Shown in pieces: positions 17,029 through 25,669 of a stretch of 64,000 bases of DNA. Both the position numbers and the translations under genes were made by a program. Position 1 is the stretch's first letter. The number at the start of each line of letters is the position of its first letter. The DNA lies in NCBI RefSeq assembly GCF_013744875.1, contig NZ_CP059399.1:186001-250000 (forward strand), given 5' to 3'. Source of the stretch: Nocardia huaxiensis (GTDB lineage Bacteria; Actinomycetota; Actinomycetes; Mycobacteriales; Mycobacteriaceae). The notes under the pieces were generated by a model that had not been told where the DNA came from, ran no database searches, and worked only from the letters and a program-made list of their open reading frames with translations.

Positions 17029-19809
17029 CTACGGATCGAGGAGGAACTGGGCCAGGTGGCGGAAGGTGCGACCGGCCAGCTGGTCGGCCTGGGTGCGGCA
17101 GGAGAATCCGTCGGCCAGCAGAACCGCGTCCGGGGGAGCCGCGCGCAAGGCCGGGAGCAGGGACGTTTCCGCCACCGCCACCGAGGTTTCGTAATGGCCG
17201 CGCTGCATGCCGAAGTTCCCGGCCAAGCCGCAGCAGCCGGAGAGTTCGGTGATCGTCGCACCGGTGCGCTCCAGAATGCGCCGGTCCGCGGCGAATCCGA
17301 GGACCGCGTGCTGATGACAGTGCGGCTGCACCAGCACCGTGGTTCCGGTGCGGTCGGGCGGCTGCCAGCCGGGCTGGGTTGCCAGGAACTCGGCGAGGGT
17401 GCGGACCGCTCGGGCCACCTCGGCGGCACGCGGATCGTCCGAGAGCAGGCGGGGCAGGTCTTCGCGGAGCGCGGCCGTGCAGGACGGCTCCATGCCGACC
17501 ACCAGCCCGCCCGCGCCGACATGCTCGGCGAGAGCATCGACGGTGGCGCGCAGGCGTTTTCGCGCGCCGTCGAGCTGGCCGGTCGTGATCCAGGTGAGCG
17601 CGCAACACACGCGCCGGTCGGGCAGCTCGACCGGGCAGCCGGTGCTTTCGATCAATTGCACTGCGGCAGAGGCAATTTCCGGATCGAACGCATCGGTGAA
17701 GGTGTCGAGCCACAGCAGCACCGGAGGATTCCGCGTCTGGCTGAAGCCCGCACCGGAATCGTGGTCCCGCCAGATCCGGCGGAAGCTTCGGGAGGCCAGC
17801 GGCGGGACGGGACGGCGCGGGTCCATGCCGCCTGCGCGCAATCCGATTCGCCGCAGCGGTCCGAACGCGGCGAGGCGGTTCGACATGCGAGGGGCGCGGG
17901 TGGCGGCGCTCAGCCACTGCGGGAGGCGGCCGAGGGAGTAGTGGTCCAGCGGGCGGATTCGGCCTCGGAAGCGGCGGTGCAGAGTTTCGGATTTGTAGGT
18001 GGCCATGTCCACGCCCGCAGGGCAGTCCGAACCGCACGCCTTGCAGGACAGGCACAGGTCGAGGGATTCGGCGACCGCGTCCGAGCGCCAATCCAATTCG
18101 CCGCGGACCACCTCCTGGAGGACTCGGACGCGGCCGCGGGTGGAGTCCTTCTCGTCGGCGGTGGCCAGGTAGGAGGGGCACATGAAGCCGCCGGAGGCGC
18201 GGGTGTCGGCGCGGCATTTGCCGACGCCCACGCAGCGGTGGACGGCGGTGGCGAGGTCGCCGTCGGCGGGGAAGGCGAAGCCGTCAGCCGTCGGCAGCGG
18301 TCGCAGGCCGGCCAGGCGCAGGTCGGTGTCGATGGGGTTCGGGTGAACTGCCACACCGGGATTCAGGACATCGTCGGGGTCGAAGAGGGATTTGAAGCCG
18401 GCGAAGGCCCGTAGCGCCTGCTCGGAGTACATGAAGCGGAGGAGTTCGGAGCGGGCCCGGCCGTCGCCGTGCTCGCCGGAGAGGGAGCCGCCGAAGCGCA
18501 CCACCTGGCGGGCCGCGTCCTCCAGGAAAGCTCGGAAGCGTTGCGGCGCATCCACTATCGGGAGATCCAGGCGGACGTGGATGCAGCCGTCGCCGAAGTG
18601 ACCGTAGAGCAGGCCGTCGACACCGTGCTCACGGGTGAGATCGGCGAATTCGCGCAGATACGCGCCGAGGCGATCCGGCGGCACGGCGGCATCCTCCCAG
18701 CCGGGCCAGGCGGGATGGCCGTCGGGGGTGCGACCGGCGAGTCCGGCTCCATCGGCGCGTATGCCCCAGAGTGCTTGGGCCTCAGCCTTGTTCGTCACCA
18801 CGCGGGAATCCAGCGCGGTGGCCGACGACGCGAGGAACTCGGCGACCTCCCGCGCCTGCTCGGCCGTCTCGCCCGCGATCTCCACCAGCAGCCAGCCGCC
18901 GCCGCGCGGCAGCTCCGGGACGGCGCCGCGATGCGATCGCACGACATCGACCAGCCGGGCATCCATGCCCTCGACGGCGATCGGGTGGGCGGCCGTCACC
19001 GCCTTGATATCGTCTGCGGCCGTGGGCATGTCGGCGTAACCGAGCACCACGAGCACGGTGGCGGCGGGCACCGGCACCAGATCGACCGTCGCCTCCAGCA
19101 GCAGCCCGCAGGTGCCCTCGGTGCCGACGAACGCCTTCGCGAGCGACGAACCCCGTTCCGGCAGTAGATGTTCCAGCGCGTACCCGGACGCCTGGCGTTC
19201 GAAGCGCCCCAGCTCGGTGCGGATCACCGCCAGATTCGCGCGGGTGAACTCGGCCAGCCCCGGAATTTCCGCCAGGTCCTCACGTAGCCGACGCTCGACC
19301 CCGCTGCCGTCGAGAATCAGCAGTTCACGCACCGTATCCGAGGTTCGTCCCCAGGCGACGGCGCGCGGCCCGCAGGCATTGTTGCCGATCATCCCGCCCA
19401 GCGTGCACCGGTTCTGCGTCGAAGGATCGGGCCCGAAGCGCAGTCCGTGCCGCGCGGCCTCCCGCTGGAGCGCACCGAGCACGACACCGGGCTGCACGCG
19501 CGCGATCCGCCGTTCCGGATCCAATTCCGGAATCCCGTTCAGGTGCCGGCTGAAGTCCAGCACCAGGCCGGGCCCAATGGCATTGCCCGCCACCGAGGTT
19601 CCCGCCCCGCGCGCGGTCACCGCGAGCCCCTCGCCCCGCGCGATCCCGAGCGCCGCCGCCACATCGCCCGCGGTGCGCGGAAACACCACGGCCGCCGGCA
19701 GCACCCGATAGTTCGAGGCGTCCGAGGCGTACTCGGCCCGCCGGCGCGCATCGGTATCGACCTCCCCGTCGACCGCAGCGCGCAAGGCCCGCTCCCATGA
19801 TCCGCGCAT
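17029..19809 (-). CDS. FAD-linked oxidase fused to an Fe-S domain (D-2-hydroxyacid dehydrogenase-like)
   Basis: This 926-residue fusion has a GlcD-like FAD domain at the N-terminus (VTARGAGTSVAGNAIGPGLV, NNACGPRAVAWGR), an FAD-oxidase C-terminal domain with YGHFGDGCIHVR, then a ferredoxin-type region (CVGVGKCRAD, CLSCKACGSDCPAGVD) and two CCG-type repeats (SGCCGLAGNFGM). The layout is that of YdiJ-like and D-lactate or D-2-hydroxyglutarate dehydrogenases, which pass electrons to the quinone pool or an electron carrier. The exact substrate cannot be assigned. The ATG start is followed by MRGSWERALRAA. The gene is first in a likely operon with the DNA glycosylase. Confidence 0.88.
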   Translation of the reverse strand: MRGSWERALRAAVDGEVDTDARRRAEYASDASNYRVLPAAVVFPRTAGDVAAALGIARGEGLAVTARGAGTSVAGNAIGPGLVLDFSRHLNGIPELDPERRIARVQPGVVLGALQREAARHGLRFGPDPSTQNRCTLGGMIGNNACGPRAVAWGRTSDTVRELLILDGSGVERRLREDLAEIPGLAEFTRANLAVIRTELGRFERQASGYALEHLLPERGSSLAKAFVGTEGTCGLLLEATVDLVPVPAATVLVVLGYADMPTAADDIKAVTAAHPIAVEGMDARLVDVVRSHRGAVPELPRGGGWLLVEIAGETAEQAREVAEFLASSATALDSRVVTNKAEAQALWGIRADGAGLAGRTPDGHPAWPGWEDAAVPPDRLGAYLREFADLTREHGVDGLLYGHFGDGCIHVRLDLPIVDAPQRFRAFLEDAARQVVRFGGSLSGEHGDGRARSELLRFMYSEQALRAFAGFKSLFDPDDVLNPGVAVHPNPIDTDLRLAGLRPLPTADGFAFPADGDLATAVHRCVGVGKCRADTRASGGFMCPSYLATADEKDSTRGRVRVLQEVVRGELDWRSDAVAESLDLCLSCKACGSDCPAGVDMATYKSETLHRRFRGRIRPLDHYSLGRLPQWLSAATRAPRMSNRLAAFGPLRRIGLRAGGMDPRRPVPPLASRSFRRIWRDHDSGAGFSQTRNPPVLLWLDTFTDAFDPEIASAAVQLIESTGCPVELPDRRVCCALTWITTGQLDGARKRLRATVDALAEHVGAGGLVVGMEPSCTAALREDLPRLLSDDPRAAEVARAVRTLAEFLATQPGWQPPDRTGTTVLVQPHCHQHAVLGFAADRRILERTGATITELSGCCGLAGNFGMQRGHYETSVAVAETSLLPALRAAPPDAVLLADGFSCRTQADQLAGRTFRHLAQFLLDP

Positions 19810-19975
19810 CCCCCAACCCTAGATGCCGCGTCCAAGGCCCCGGAGTGACCCGGGCCCACCAGATCCAACACGAACCCAGCCAGCCGCCCAAGCGGCTCGA
19901 CGGGTCGATACTGCAATGGCACTCGGTTCACCGGCCCGACGAGGTCGGCTGGAGTCCGAAGCCCTGCCCACCCCA

Positions 19976-20008
19976 GGGGGTTCGGGGGCGAAGCCCCTGA
20001 GAACCCCC
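19976..20008. terminator. G-run hairpin downstream of the I36-family gene
   Basis: GGGGGTTC pairs with GAACCCCC and an inner GGGGC/GCCCC stem closes on a short loop. It lies 13 bases after the stop of the minus-strand gene at 20021, where a terminator is expected. It belongs to the same sequence style as the hairpin after sdhB. Confidence 0.6.
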
Positions 20009-20020
20009 GAAGAGTTCGGG

Positions 20021-20662
20021 CTATCCGACCTTGATCGAGCTCGTACCGCTCGGCAGCTGGTAGCCGTTGTACACGGCGTCGTGGCCGGCGTAGGTGTACG
20101 CCCAGCTCGCGTAGTTGTAGTCCTCGTAGAGGTTGACTTCCTTGCCGGAGCGGTTGCGCATGGAGACGGCCTTGTTGTCGGCGTTCCATTGACGCAGGTC
20201 CAGGCTGCCGATCTTGAACTTGTACATGTTGCCGGTGGCGTTGGGGCCGTCGAACAGGCAGACCCAGGTGTCGGGGCACTGGTTGTAGCCGACGGCGTGG
20301 TCGTTGTGCACGGTCAGTGAGCTGATGTCGAAGTCCGGGGTGTCGTCGAGCTGATCATTGGGCTGGATGGCGTAGCTGATGCCCTTGTAGTTGCGGTCGG
20401 TGAACAAGCTGACTTCCGCGCCGGTGCGGTTGTAGAGGGAGCGAGTGAAATCCTCGGCGCCCCATTCCGCAAGGTTGGCGGAGCCGATGGCGAACTTCTT
20501 CATCGTGCCCTCGCCGTCCGGCCGATCGAAGAGGCAGATCCAGCCGGTGGGGCAGCGCTCGTACCCGGTGGCGGCCTGTGCGGGAGTGCTCCCGGCCAGG
20601 GTGGATGCGAAGGCGAGCAGGCCGATTCCGGCCAGACCGGCCAGGCGAGAACGGAGGGACAT
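20021..20662 (-). CDS. Secreted peptidase-inhibitor family I36 protein with two repeats
   Basis: The 213-residue precursor has a Sec signal peptide ending near TPAQAA. The mature part is two repeats of about 75-80 residues, each opening with CPxxWxCLFDxPxxxG (CPTGWICLFDRPDGEG and CPDTWVCLFDGPNATG) and each with a DRNYKG-like or EDYNYA-like turn. This is the actinobacterial I36/crystallin-like fold, whose founding member inhibits a metalloprotease; inhibitory activity here is unproven. Conserved Cys pairs suggest disulfides. AAGGAA lies upstream of the ATG. Confidence 0.8.
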   Translation of the reverse strand: MSLRSRLAGLAGIGLLAFASTLAGSTPAQAATGYERCPTGWICLFDRPDGEGTMKKFAIGSANLAEWGAEDFTRSLYNRTGAEVSLFTDRNYKGISYAIQPNDQLDDTPDFDISSLTVHNDHAVGYNQCPDTWVCLFDGPNATGNMYKFKIGSLDLRQWNADNKAVSMRNRSGKEVNLYEDYNYASWAYTYAGHDAVYNGYQLPSGTSSIKVG

Positions 20663-20834
20663 GATGAGTTCCTTTGTGCCGAACGTTGTTTCAGCACACG
20701 GTCCGATATCCGGCCAATTGTTCACCAACAGCGAACCAACGGTCCGGTCGGAAGCACTTGCCCTCAACCTTTGTTGAGGTCTTACTGTCGGTGGTCCGGG
20801 GTTCGATGAGACTCCGAGCGGTGAGGAGTGCGGG

Positions 20835-22715
20835 ATGAGTATGGAATCCGTGGCGTGGAATCAGCTGTACCGGCAGATGAACGCGCCCACCGAGCAGCGT
20901 CCACTGCGGCTGGCCACGGCCAAGCGGATTCTGGCGTTCGCGCGGCGGCACCATCGGCGGCTGGCGTGGTTCCTGGTGCTGAGCATCGGGTCGGCGCTGC
21001 TGGCGGTCGCCACACCGGTGCTGGCCGGGCGGGTCGTGGACACCATCGTCGGCGGCGGGCCGGCGCGTACGGTGGTCGTGCTCGCGGCGATCATCGCCGT
21101 GGTCGCGGTGCTGGATGCGGGTCTCGGGCTGGTCATTCGCTGGCTGTCGGCCCGCATCGGCGAGGGCCTGATCTTCGATCTGCGCACCGCCGTCTTCGAT
21201 CACGTGCAGCGCATGCCGGTGGCGTTCTTCACCCGCACCCGGACCGGCGCACTCGTCAGCCGGCTCAACAATGACGTGATCGGCGCGCAGCGGGCCTTCA
21301 GCTCCACCCTGTCCGGTGTGGTCACCAACGTGGTCACGCTGGCGCTCACCCTCGTGGTGATGCTGCGCCTGTCCTGGCAGATCACGCTGCTGGCCCTGGT
21401 CCTGCTGCCGGTGTTCGTGCTGCCCGCCCGGCGGATGGGGGAGCGGCTGGCCGGAATTCAGCGCGAGGCGTCCGGTCTGAACGCGGCCATGAGCACGCAG
21501 ATGACCGAGCGTTTCTCCGCGCCCGGCGCCACCCTGGTGAAGCTGTTCGGCCGCCCGCAGCAGGAATCCGCCGAATTCGCCACGCGCGCAGGGCGAGTAC
21601 GCGATATCGGCGTTCGCACGGCCATGCTGCAGACCGTGTTCGTCACCGCGCTCACGCTGGTGTCGGCGCTGGCCCTGGCGCTCGTCTATGGGCTCGGCGG
21701 CTACATGGCACTGCGCGGGCAGCTGGATCCCGGTGCGGTGGTGGCGCTTTCACTGCTGCTGACCCGGCTGTACTCACCGCTCACGGCGCTGGCCAGTGCG
21801 CGCGTGGATGTCATGTCGGCCATGGTGAGCTTCGAGCGGGTCTTCGAGATCCTGGATCTGAAGCCGCTCATCGAGGACGCGCCGGAGGCGAAGCCGGTGC
21901 CGGAGGGTCCGGTCGCGGTGGAGCTCGACCACGTGCGCTTCGGCTACCCGTCCGCCGACAAGGTGTCGCTCGCCTCGCTGGAGGATGTGGCCACGCTGGA
22001 CACCCGCGGCGGCGAAGAGGTGCTGCACGGTGTGTCGCTGCGCGCCGAACCCGGGCAGCTGGTGGCCCTGGTCGGCTCCTCCGGCGCGGGGAAATCCACC
22101 ATCGCCCAACTGGTTTCGCGCCTCTACGACGTGGATTCCGGGTCCGTGCGGCTCGGCGGCACCGATGTGCGCGAGTTGACCGGGCGTTCCATTCAGGACA
22201 CCGTCGGCCTGGTCACCCAGGACGGGCATCTGTTCCACGACACCATTCGCGCCAACCTGCTGCTGGCCCGGCCCGAGGCCACCGAGGACGAGCTGTGGGA
22301 CGCGCTGCGCCGCGCCCGCCTGTTCGAGCTGATCTCCGCGCTGCCCGACGGTTTGGACACCGTGGTCGGCGAACGCGGCTACCGGCTCTCCGGCGGCGAG
22401 CGGCAGCGGCTCACCATTGCCCGGCTGCTGCTCAAGCAACCGCGCGTGGTGATCCTGGACGAGGCCACCGCCTCCCTGGACTCGACCTCCGAGGCAGCGG
22501 TGCAGGAGGCGCTGGCCGAGGCGCTCGACGGCCGGACCGCGCTGGTCATCGCGCACCGCCTGTCGACGATTCGGAACGCGGATCAGATCGTGGTGCTCGA
22601 GCACGGCACCGTGGTGGAACGCGGCACGCACACCCAGCTGCTGGCGGCGGGTGGCCGGTACGCGGAGCTGTACCGGACCCAGTTCGCCGACGACAGCACG
22701 CCGGCAGCGGCCTGA
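20835..22715 (+). CDS. ABC exporter (fused membrane and ATPase domains)
   Basis: The 626-residue protein is a half-transporter: six membrane helices (about 40-340) followed by an ATPase domain with Walker A GSSGAGKST, signature LSGGE and Walker B VVILDEATASLD. It should dimerise and export a lipid, drug or peptide. A linker containing SLASLEDVATLDTRGG is inserted between the two halves of the first ATPase strand pair, longer than usual. GAGG-type ribosome sequence precedes the ATG. A terminator follows, so the downstream TetR operon is separate, although it could still respond to the same compound. Confidence 0.88.
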   Translation: MSMESVAWNQLYRQMNAPTEQRPLRLATAKRILAFARRHHRRLAWFLVLSIGSALLAVATPVLAGRVVDTIVGGGPARTVVVLAAIIAVVAVLDAGLGLVIRWLSARIGEGLIFDLRTAVFDHVQRMPVAFFTRTRTGALVSRLNNDVIGAQRAFSSTLSGVVTNVVTLALTLVVMLRLSWQITLLALVLLPVFVLPARRMGERLAGIQREASGLNAAMSTQMTERFSAPGATLVKLFGRPQQESAEFATRAGRVRDIGVRTAMLQTVFVTALTLVSALALALVYGLGGYMALRGQLDPGAVVALSLLLTRLYSPLTALASARVDVMSAMVSFERVFEILDLKPLIEDAPEAKPVPEGPVAVELDHVRFGYPSADKVSLASLEDVATLDTRGGEEVLHGVSLRAEPGQLVALVGSSGAGKSTIAQLVSRLYDVDSGSVRLGGTDVRELTGRSIQDTVGLVTQDGHLFHDTIRANLLLARPEATEDELWDALRRARLFELISALPDGLDTVVGERGYRLSGGERQRLTIARLLLKQPRVVILDEATASLDSTSEAAVQEALAEALDGRTALVIAHRLSTIRNADQIVVLEHGTVVERGTHTQLLAAGGRYAELYRTQFADDSTPAAA

Positions 22716-22724
22716 GATCACCGG

Positions 22725-22764
22725 AAGCCGCACGGGAGCAAGGTTTTTCGCTCTTGTGCGGCTT
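22725..22764 (+). terminator. Terminator after the ABC exporter gene
   Basis: AAGCCGCAC pairs with GTGCGGCTT, continued by two G-T pairs and GAGC/GCTC, giving a 15-pair stem with a 10-base loop. TCTTTTC follows on the plus strand, so this is one of the more canonical intrinsic terminators in the window. Confidence 0.8.
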
Positions 22765-22774
22765 TCTTTTCGCG

Positions 22775-22808
22775 GCTTATTATGACTGAACAGTCAGTCA
22801 TAATAAGC
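22775..22808. promoter_or_regulatory. TetR-type operator palindrome
   Basis: A perfect 15-bp inverted repeat (GCTTATTATGACTGA and its complement) flanks four bases (ACAG) and ends ten bases before the TetR-family start codon. Size, symmetry and placement are typical of an autorepressor operator, here covering the likely -10 region. It is strikingly AT-rich for this genome. Confidence 0.8.
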
Positions 22809-22817
22809 GAGGTGCGC

Positions 22818-23375
22818 ATGTCACCGAAGAGGGTCGACAAGACCGCACGGCGACAGGAGATCCTGGCTGCGGCCGTGCGGGTCTTCGCCCGAAAAGGCTT
22901 CGCCGCCTCCCGAATAGACGATGTCGCCACCGAAGCCGGCATCGCCAAGGGCAGCGTCTACCTGTACTTCGACAGCCGAGATGCCTTGCTGGCCGCGGCA
23001 TTCGAGCAGTACAGCGGAGATTCGCAGGCCATCGTGCGCCGGATCCTGGAGAGCGACGCACCGCCGCTGGACCGCTTCGCCACGCTGGTGCGCGAAGTGC
23101 TCGGCGCACTGGCCACGACTCCGGACCACGCCCGGATCCTGCTGGACCTGTGGGCCACCGACTACATGCGCGAGGTCTATCAGGAGCATCGCGTACTCAT
23201 CACCGGGTTGCTGCGCGAGATCCGGCCCGATCTGGGCGAAGCACACGCCACCGTGATCGTCGGCGTCATCGAGGGCGTGCTGCTGCAATGGCTGGTCGAT
23301 CCCGAGGTCCCGGTAGGCGAACTGGCACAACCGATTCTGGACATCTGCATCGACGGACTGCGGGAGCGAACATGA
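22818..23375 (+). CDS. TetR-family repressor
   Basis: The 185-residue protein has an N-terminal helix-turn-helix of TetR type (RQEILAAAVRVFARKGFAAS, then IAKGSVYLYFDSRDALL) and a helical ligand-binding domain. A perfect palindrome lies right before the gene, so it very likely represses itself and the overlapping membrane-protein gene (ATGA overlap). The start is the ATG with GAGG nearby; an in-frame ATG upstream would place coding sequence inside the palindrome and is less likely. The inducer is unknown. Confidence 0.88.
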   Translation: MSPKRVDKTARRQEILAAAVRVFARKGFAASRIDDVATEAGIAKGSVYLYFDSRDALLAAAFEQYSGDSQAIVRRILESDAPPLDRFATLVREVLGALATTPDHARILLDLWATDYMREVYQEHRVLITGLLREIRPDLGEAHATVIVGVIEGVLLQWLVDPEVPVGELAQPILDICIDGLRERT

Positions 23376-23890
23376 CCACCCTGACCCTCAACGAACGGCT
23401 CATCGCGCCCGGCGCGACCACGGGGGAGAGTCTCGCCTGCTACCTCACCGCCGCGGCGGGAGCCATCGGTGCCGTGCTGCTCGCCCTCGACGCGGAGCTG
23501 CCCGGACTCGCCGTCGCGGTGATCGCGCTTGTGGCCTTCGATCTGTGTGGTGGGGCCGTGGTGAATTCGACGTCGGCGGCGAAACGGCATTTCCATCGGC
23601 CGGGGCGCACGCGGTGGCATCACCTGGGGTTCGTCGCGATTCATGTGCAGCCGTTCCTGCTCGCCCTCGTGGTGCCGGGATTCGGCTGGGCCGCAGCGGG
23701 ATTCGTGTACGCCCTGGCGCTCGGCGGAGCGGTCGCGGTGCTGGCCGCGCCGGTGCGGCTGCGCAAACCGGTGGCCTTCGCGTGGGTGACGCTCGCCATG
23801 CTGGCTCCGATCGGACTGCCCGCGGCCCTGGTCTGGGTGACACCGGTGCTGCTCATCAAGCTGCTGCTCGCCCATCTCCAGCCCGAGTGA
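23372..23890 (+). CDS. Integral membrane protein co-transcribed with the TetR gene
   Basis: The 172-residue protein has four to five hydrophobic segments and a short hydrophilic loop rich in His and Arg (RHFHRPGRTRWHHLG) after the second helix. No family was recognised. It overlaps the repressor stop and therefore is the probable target of regulation. A small exporter or a membrane-stress protein is possible but unproven. Confidence 0.65.
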   Translation: MTTLTLNERLIAPGATTGESLACYLTAAAGAIGAVLLALDAELPGLAVAVIALVAFDLCGGAVVNSTSAAKRHFHRPGRTRWHHLGFVAIHVQPFLLALVVPGFGWAAAGFVYALALGGAVAVLAAPVRLRKPVAFAWVTLAMLAPIGLPAALVWVTPVLLIKLLLAHLQPE

Positions 23891-23899
23891 GCCGACACG

Positions 23900-23916
23900 T
23901 TTGCCGAATCGGCAAA
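23900..23916. promoter_or_regulatory. Palindrome upstream of the His-rich methyltransferase
   Basis: TTTGCCGA-A-TCGGCAAA is a perfect 8-bp inverted repeat around one base, 44 bases before the methyltransferase ATG, with another TTGCCGA half-site at 23922. TAGCGT at 23947-23952 is a fair -10 for a leaderless start, so the palindrome would lie around or just upstream of the -35 position. It may bind a regulator, whose identity is unknown. Confidence 0.5.
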
Positions 23917-23959
23917 AGAACTTGCCGACGTCTCGGTGGGCCGAGCTAGCGTCGTTCCC

Positions 23960-24910
23960 ATGGGAACGCACTCGCACGGACATTCGCACGGTCACCAGCA
24001 CGGCAACGGTCACAGCCACGGGCATGGGCATGGGCACACCCACGACAACATCGACTGGTCCACCATGCTCGAGCGGCTGCGCCAGGACGACTCCATCGAG
24101 GCCGCCACCCAGGCGCAGATCGCGGAGCGACTGGTCGGACTGCTCACCCCTGAGAACGATCAGCCCACCGTCCTCGATATCGGCGCGGGCGCGGGCGGCC
24201 AGAGCGTCGCCTTCGCCCTCGAACTCGCGCGGCGCGGCGGCGGCCGGCTCGTCATCGCCGACGCGGTCCCGGAACTCCTCGAAGCCGCGCGCGAGGCGGT
24301 GCTGACAGCCCTGAACGGCGACGATCGAGTGAAGGTCGACACCGTCCGCGTCGACGCCGCCTCCGACGAGATCTTCGACGTGGTGCCGCTGACCGATCTG
24401 GTCTGGGCCTCCCGCATGGTGCATCACCTGCCCGACCAGCAGGCCGGCACCTCGCGCCTGGCCCGCCTGGTGCGGCCCGGCGGCTGGCTGGCCCTCGCCG
24501 AGGGCGGGCTGCAGACCCGTTGCCTGCCTTGGGATCTCGGTGTCGGCGCACCCGGCCTGCAGGATCGCCTGCTGGCCGCCCGCGATGCGGGCTTCGCGCA
24601 GATGCGCGCCGAGATCGACGGTTCGGTGCGCATGCCCTACGGCTGGAATGTGGCGCTGACCAAGGCCGGGCTCTCCGAGGTGACCTCCTTCAGCGTGGTC
24701 ACCGACCATCCCGCCCCGGTGTCGCCGGAGGTGCGCGCCTCGGTGACCGCATGGCTCGTCTGGCTTCTGGAGCGGACCGCCGAGCGGTTGGATGCGGACG
24801 ATCGTACGGCCGTCGGTACGCTGCTCGATCCGTCCTCCGACGCGTATATCGGTGCGCGCGAAGATGTTTACCTGCTGGGCGCGACCACCGTCTACCTGGG
24901 ACGTCACTGA
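23960..24910 (+). CDS. SAM-dependent methyltransferase with a His-rich N-terminal tail
   Basis: The 316-residue protein has a class I methyltransferase fold with motif I VLDIGAGAGGQS, an acidic residue in RLVIADA and the motif IV-like TDLVWASRMVHHLPD. Before the fold, residues 1-28 hold 12 histidines in HG/SH repeats, a pattern otherwise seen in metal-handling proteins such as nickel or zinc chaperones. No ArsM-type cysteine set is seen. Metal binding by the tail is inference. No ribosome site precedes the ATG; a -10-like TAGCGT seven bases upstream suggests a leaderless mRNA. The substrate is not identifiable. Confidence 0.8.
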   Translation: MGTHSHGHSHGHQHGNGHSHGHGHGHTHDNIDWSTMLERLRQDDSIEAATQAQIAERLVGLLTPENDQPTVLDIGAGAGGQSVAFALELARRGGGRLVIADAVPELLEAAREAVLTALNGDDRVKVDTVRVDAASDEIFDVVPLTDLVWASRMVHHLPDQQAGTSRLARLVRPGGWLALAEGGLQTRCLPWDLGVGAPGLQDRLLAARDAGFAQMRAEIDGSVRMPYGWNVALTKAGLSEVTSFSVVTDHPAPVSPEVRASVTAWLVWLLERTAERLDADDRTAVGTLLDPSSDAYIGAREDVYLLGATTVYLGRH

Positions 24911-25038
24911 ACGAATGTCCAACCGTGACCGTACCGTTAGAGTCCGGACGTCCGAAATATCCTGCAGTCAGACATAATTCAACTCCCCGTGGCAATCCTG
25001 AGGTTGATTGCCTGGTTGTTTTCAGGGGAGGAGCTCTG

Positions 25039-25623
25039 GTGTCCCAGTCCAACGAGAAGCGGTCGACGGCTGCGGTGCGCATCGACGACCTCGAACGGAC
25101 GCTCACGGCGCGGCGACTACAGCACGCGGTCGGCGAGGGACGACTGGACCTCATGGAACTGGACCGGCGCCTCGGTGCGGTCTACGCGGCCCGCACCAAC
25201 GCCGAATTGTCCGCTGTCACAGCGGATCTGCCGGATCACAATGCCGAGACGCTGGACCTGCGCGTGGGCAGCGGCACCAAGCGGGTGGACGGACAGTGGG
25301 AGGTGCCGGATCGGCTCACCGCCGAGTGCGGTTCCGGCACCATCCACATCGACTTCAACAATGCCTACTGCGCACGCCGGCAAATCACCGTGAAGGTCGA
25401 GATCGGTTCCGGAGCGGTCGTGCTGATCGTGCCGCGCGGATGGCGCGTCGACCTCGATCGGGTGCAGTGCGGCAGTGGCAGCGTGGTGAATCGCGTGAAA
25501 CTGCCGCACTTTCCGGGCGCGCCGATACTGCGGGTCGAGGGCAAGGTGAACTCCGGCGCGGTCAAGGCCCGGTACCGCTACCGGTCGCCGTGGGCGTGGC
25601 TGAAGCGATCGCACACCCGCTGA
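25039..25623 (+). CDS. DUF1707 domain protein with C-terminal beta-rich domain
   Basis: The 194-residue protein has an N-terminal DUF1707 domain (ARRLQHAVGEGRLDLMELDRR through TNAELSAVTADL), a short actinobacterial domain thought to be regulatory or membrane-associated, and a C-terminal beta region with repeated GSG turns (VGSGTKRVDG, ECGSGTIHIDF, IGSGAVVLIVP) like cell-wall-active antibiotic response (DUF2154) proteins. No transmembrane helix is visible. The GTG has GGGAGGAG upstream. Role unknown; envelope-stress response is plausible. Confidence 0.75.
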   Translation: MSQSNEKRSTAAVRIDDLERTLTARRLQHAVGEGRLDLMELDRRLGAVYAARTNAELSAVTADLPDHNAETLDLRVGSGTKRVDGQWEVPDRLTAECGSGTIHIDFNNAYCARRQITVKVEIGSGAVVLIVPRGWRVDLDRVQCGSGSVVNRVKLPHFPGAPILRVEGKVNSGAVKARYRYRSPWAWLKRSHTR

Positions 25624-25669
25624 GTCGTTCCGGTTCGACCACCCCGAATTCCGGCATTTCATCCAGACC

